A stretch of 64,000 nucleotides of DNA. Source: Acinetobacter piscicola (GTDB lineage: Bacteria; Pseudomonadota; Gammaproteobacteria; Pseudomonadales; Moraxellaceae). This document shows positions 62,429 to 64,000 of the stretch, in pieces. The stretch lies in contig NZ_CP048659.1 of assembly GCF_015218165.1 (NCBI RefSeq), positions 2,790,001 to 2,854,000 on the forward strand, read 5' to 3'. The stretch's first letter is position 1, and every line of letters begins with the position of its first letter. A program made the position numbers and the translations under genes. Below the pieces are notes generated by a model that did not search any database, was not told the DNA's origin, and was given only the letters and a program-made list of their open reading frames with translations.

Positions 62429-64000
62429 ATGGCTATTCCTCAGCATACGATTGATCAGATTTTAGATCGAACCGACATTGTCGATTTGATTGGTCAACGT
62501 GTGAAATTGAAAAAGACAGGTCGTACCTATTCAGGTTGCTGCCCTTTTCATCAGGAAAAATCACCCTCTTTCCATGTCTATCGTGACAAACAATATTTTC
62601 ATTGTTTCGGTTGTCAAGCCAATGGGAATGCCATTCGTTTCTTAATGGACATTGACCATCGTAATTTTGTCGATGTCATGAAAGACCTTGCCAGTCAAAC
62701 AGGTATCGAACTACCTAAAGACAACCAAGACAATAAAAAACTGTCATATAAGCGTGAAGCAGCAAAACCACAACCAAGTATTGAACATAAAACTTTAGAT
62801 CAACCGAGTATCGTTCCGAGCACAGATAACACAATGCCTATGGATATTGATCCATTTGAGGCATTCAATCAGTCTCCTGACTTTGAAAACTTTGATCCAA
62901 CACAGTTTGATCATTTTAGCGATGAACAAATTCCACAAGATGGAAATTTATATGATCTTTTGGAAAATATCGCCCAGTTTTATGAAAAACAACTCCCACA
63001 TAGTAAAAGCGCACAACATTATTTTAAGCATCGTGGTTTAACCAAAACCACCATTCAGTATTGGCGTTTAGGCTATGCACCTGAAGATTGGCAACATTTA
63101 GAAAAAGCTTTTCCACAAGATATTGAAGGCTTAAAACTGCTTGGTCTCATCCGTACTAGTGATAGTGGTCGTGATTTTGATCTACTGCGTGACCGAGTTA
63201 TTTTCCCAATCCGAGACTCCAAAGGTCGTGTGGTCGGATTTGGTGGTCGTGCACTGAATGACGAGATTAAACCGAAGTACATCAACTCACCTGACTCCGA
63301 AGTATTTCATAAAAATCAATTGCTCTATGGCTTATATGAAGGTCGTAAAGAGCGTGCACAAGATTGGCTGATGGTCGAAGGCTATATGGATGTCATCGCC
63401 TTACAGCAATATGGTATTTCGGGTGCAGTCGCAACACTTGGAACAGCAAGTAATGCGGACCATTTGGGCATTTTATTTAAACAAAATAATCAAATCACTA
63501 TTGCTTTCGATGGTGATGCCGCAGGTCAAAAAGCCGCACGCCGAACACTAGAAATCGCGTTACCACTACTCAATGATGGGCGTGAACTCAAGTTTTTTGT
63601 TTTACCCAAAGAACATGATCCCGACTCTCTGATCCGTAAAGAAGGCATGGAGACTTTCCAACGCTTGTGGCAAAGTGCACCGCTGTTGTCTGATTTTTTG
63701 TTTGCGTTACTCAGTCAAAATTATGCCATTACCACACCCGAAGGTAAGAGTCAGGTGATGGCTGAACTCAATCAATTGGTTGAGTTACTGCCCAAGCAAG
63801 GCTCATATCGTTATTTATTACGTCAATTTTTCCGTGAAAAGTTAGGCTTTAATAAAAAATGGCAGCCACAAATCAGTTTAGATGCCTCTTTGTCTTTTAA
63901 TATTCGCACCAAAGATGAAGACTTTGCTGTGGCAATTTTGATGCAACACCCCTTCTTATATATTCATTTTGAAGTGTTACGTGCATTTATTCAGTCCGAT
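62429..64000 (+). CDS. dnaG: DNA primase, 3'-partial
   Basis: 524 residues are in the window; the stop lies outside. Lays down RNA primers at the replication fork. CHC2 zinc finger Cys38-His41-Cys59-Cys62. RNA polymerase core with YFKHRGLTKTTIQYWRLGYAP and DRVIFPIRDSKGRVVGFGGR. TOPRIM Glu317 (VEGYMDV) and Asp361 (AFDGDAAGQKAA), which correspond to Glu265 and Asp309 of E. coli. The uniform +52 offset is explained by an acidic, low-complexity insert (about 102-165: PSTDNTMPMDIDPFEAFNQ...FDHFSDEQIPQDG) between zinc finger and core. Start ATG at 62429; no clear ribosome-binding site. Confidence 0.97.
   Translation, partial: MAIPQHTIDQILDRTDIVDLIGQRVKLKKTGRTYSGCCPFHQEKSPSFHVYRDKQYFHCFGCQANGNAIRFLMDIDHRNFVDVMKDLASQTGIELPKDNQDNKKLSYKREAAKPQPSIEHKTLDQPSIVPSTDNTMPMDIDPFEAFNQSPDFENFDPTQFDHFSDEQIPQDGNLYDLLENIAQFYEKQLPHSKSAQHYFKHRGLTKTTIQYWRLGYAPEDWQHLEKAFPQDIEGLKLLGLIRTSDSGRDFDLLRDRVIFPIRDSKGRVVGFGGRALNDEIKPKYINSPDSEVFHKNQLLYGLYEGRKERAQDWLMVEGYMDVIALQQYGISGAVATLGTASNADHLGILFKQNNQITIAFDGDAAGQKAARRTLEIALPLLNDGRELKFFVLPKEHDPDSLIRKEGMETFQRLWQSAPLLSDFLFALLSQNYAITTPEGKSQVMAELNQLVELLPKQGSYRYLLRQFFREKLGFNKKWQPQISLDASLSFNIRTKDEDFAVAILMQHPFLYIHFEVLRAFIQSD

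Overview
The window comes from a gammaproteobacterium of the Moraxellaceae, almost certainly Acinetobacter. The DNA is AT-rich, and gene content and order match that genus: lon, rlmH, gdhA, an rnfB-nth pair, adk, mrdA-rsmD, the block gltA / sdhCDAB / sucAB-lpd-sucCD, nadE, rnpB-fdx-coaD, smpB, rluD-pgeF, bamD and dnaG. I cannot name the species from sequence alone. Most of the window is ordinary core chromosome with short accessory inserts. No prophage, CRISPR array, plasmid module or recognisable defence island was found. || Layout. 1-7.84 kb (minus): a giant Bap-type type I secreted adhesin. Its 3' end lies outside the window, it contains five nearly identical 282-bp repeats, and its first 53 codons are out of frame with the rest. 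8.0-13.9 kb: a lipoprotein, 5-formyl-THF cyclo-ligase, lon, an intact IS5-family (IS903 group) element with a perfect 9-bp target duplication, a compact candidate small RNA and rlmH. 13.9-20.3 kb: a YgiD-type dioxygenase, three adjacent META-domain proteins, gdhA, and an orphan rnfB coupled to nth. 20.3-28.4 kb: small envelope proteins, adk, a DUF445 protein, a beta-barrel protein, mrdA-rsmD, and a decayed short-chain dehydrogenase. 28.5-42.7 kb: the TCA-cycle supercluster. sucCD, lpd, sucB, sucA, sdhB, sdhA, sdhD and sdhC all read leftwards, and gltA reads rightwards across a 1-kb AT-rich spacer. Palindromes sit at the sucA and sdhC promoters and in the gltA leader. 42.7-48.6 kb: secreted proteins, a DUF2306 membrane protein, and an operon of a Baeyer-Villiger monooxygenase (frameshifted), a short-chain dehydrogenase and a diiron-type metal-dependent hydrolase. 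48.8-55.9 kb: a lone HExxH protein, nadE with a conserved hypothetical partner, two identical tRNA-Met genes flanking a partly decayed, hairpin-rich segment with an RDD protein, and rnpB. 55.9-64 kb: ferredoxin, coaD, smpB, a secreted protein of unknown role, a WrbA-like flavodoxin, pgeF, rluD, bamD and the first 524 codons of dnaG. || How the genes work together. Citrate synthase, succinate dehydrogenase, 2-oxoglutarate dehydrogenase and succinyl-CoA synthetase form one physical TCA cluster, with internal hairpins that could set subunit ratios. gdhA draws 2-oxoglutarate from the same cycle. lon, smpB, rlmH, rluD, rsmD, rnpB and tRNA-Met serve translation and protein quality control. || Two coding frames, in the adhesin and the monooxygenase, are broken by single-base shifts in six-base A/T runs. 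A possible third case lies in a decayed remnant near 53.9 kb. Consensus errors should be excluded before these are treated as biology. The most interesting unexplained items are the candidate small RNA at about 13.02-13.12 kb, the slippery heptamer in the monooxygenase, the hairpin-rich element near 53.4 kb, and the palindromes at the TCA promoters.
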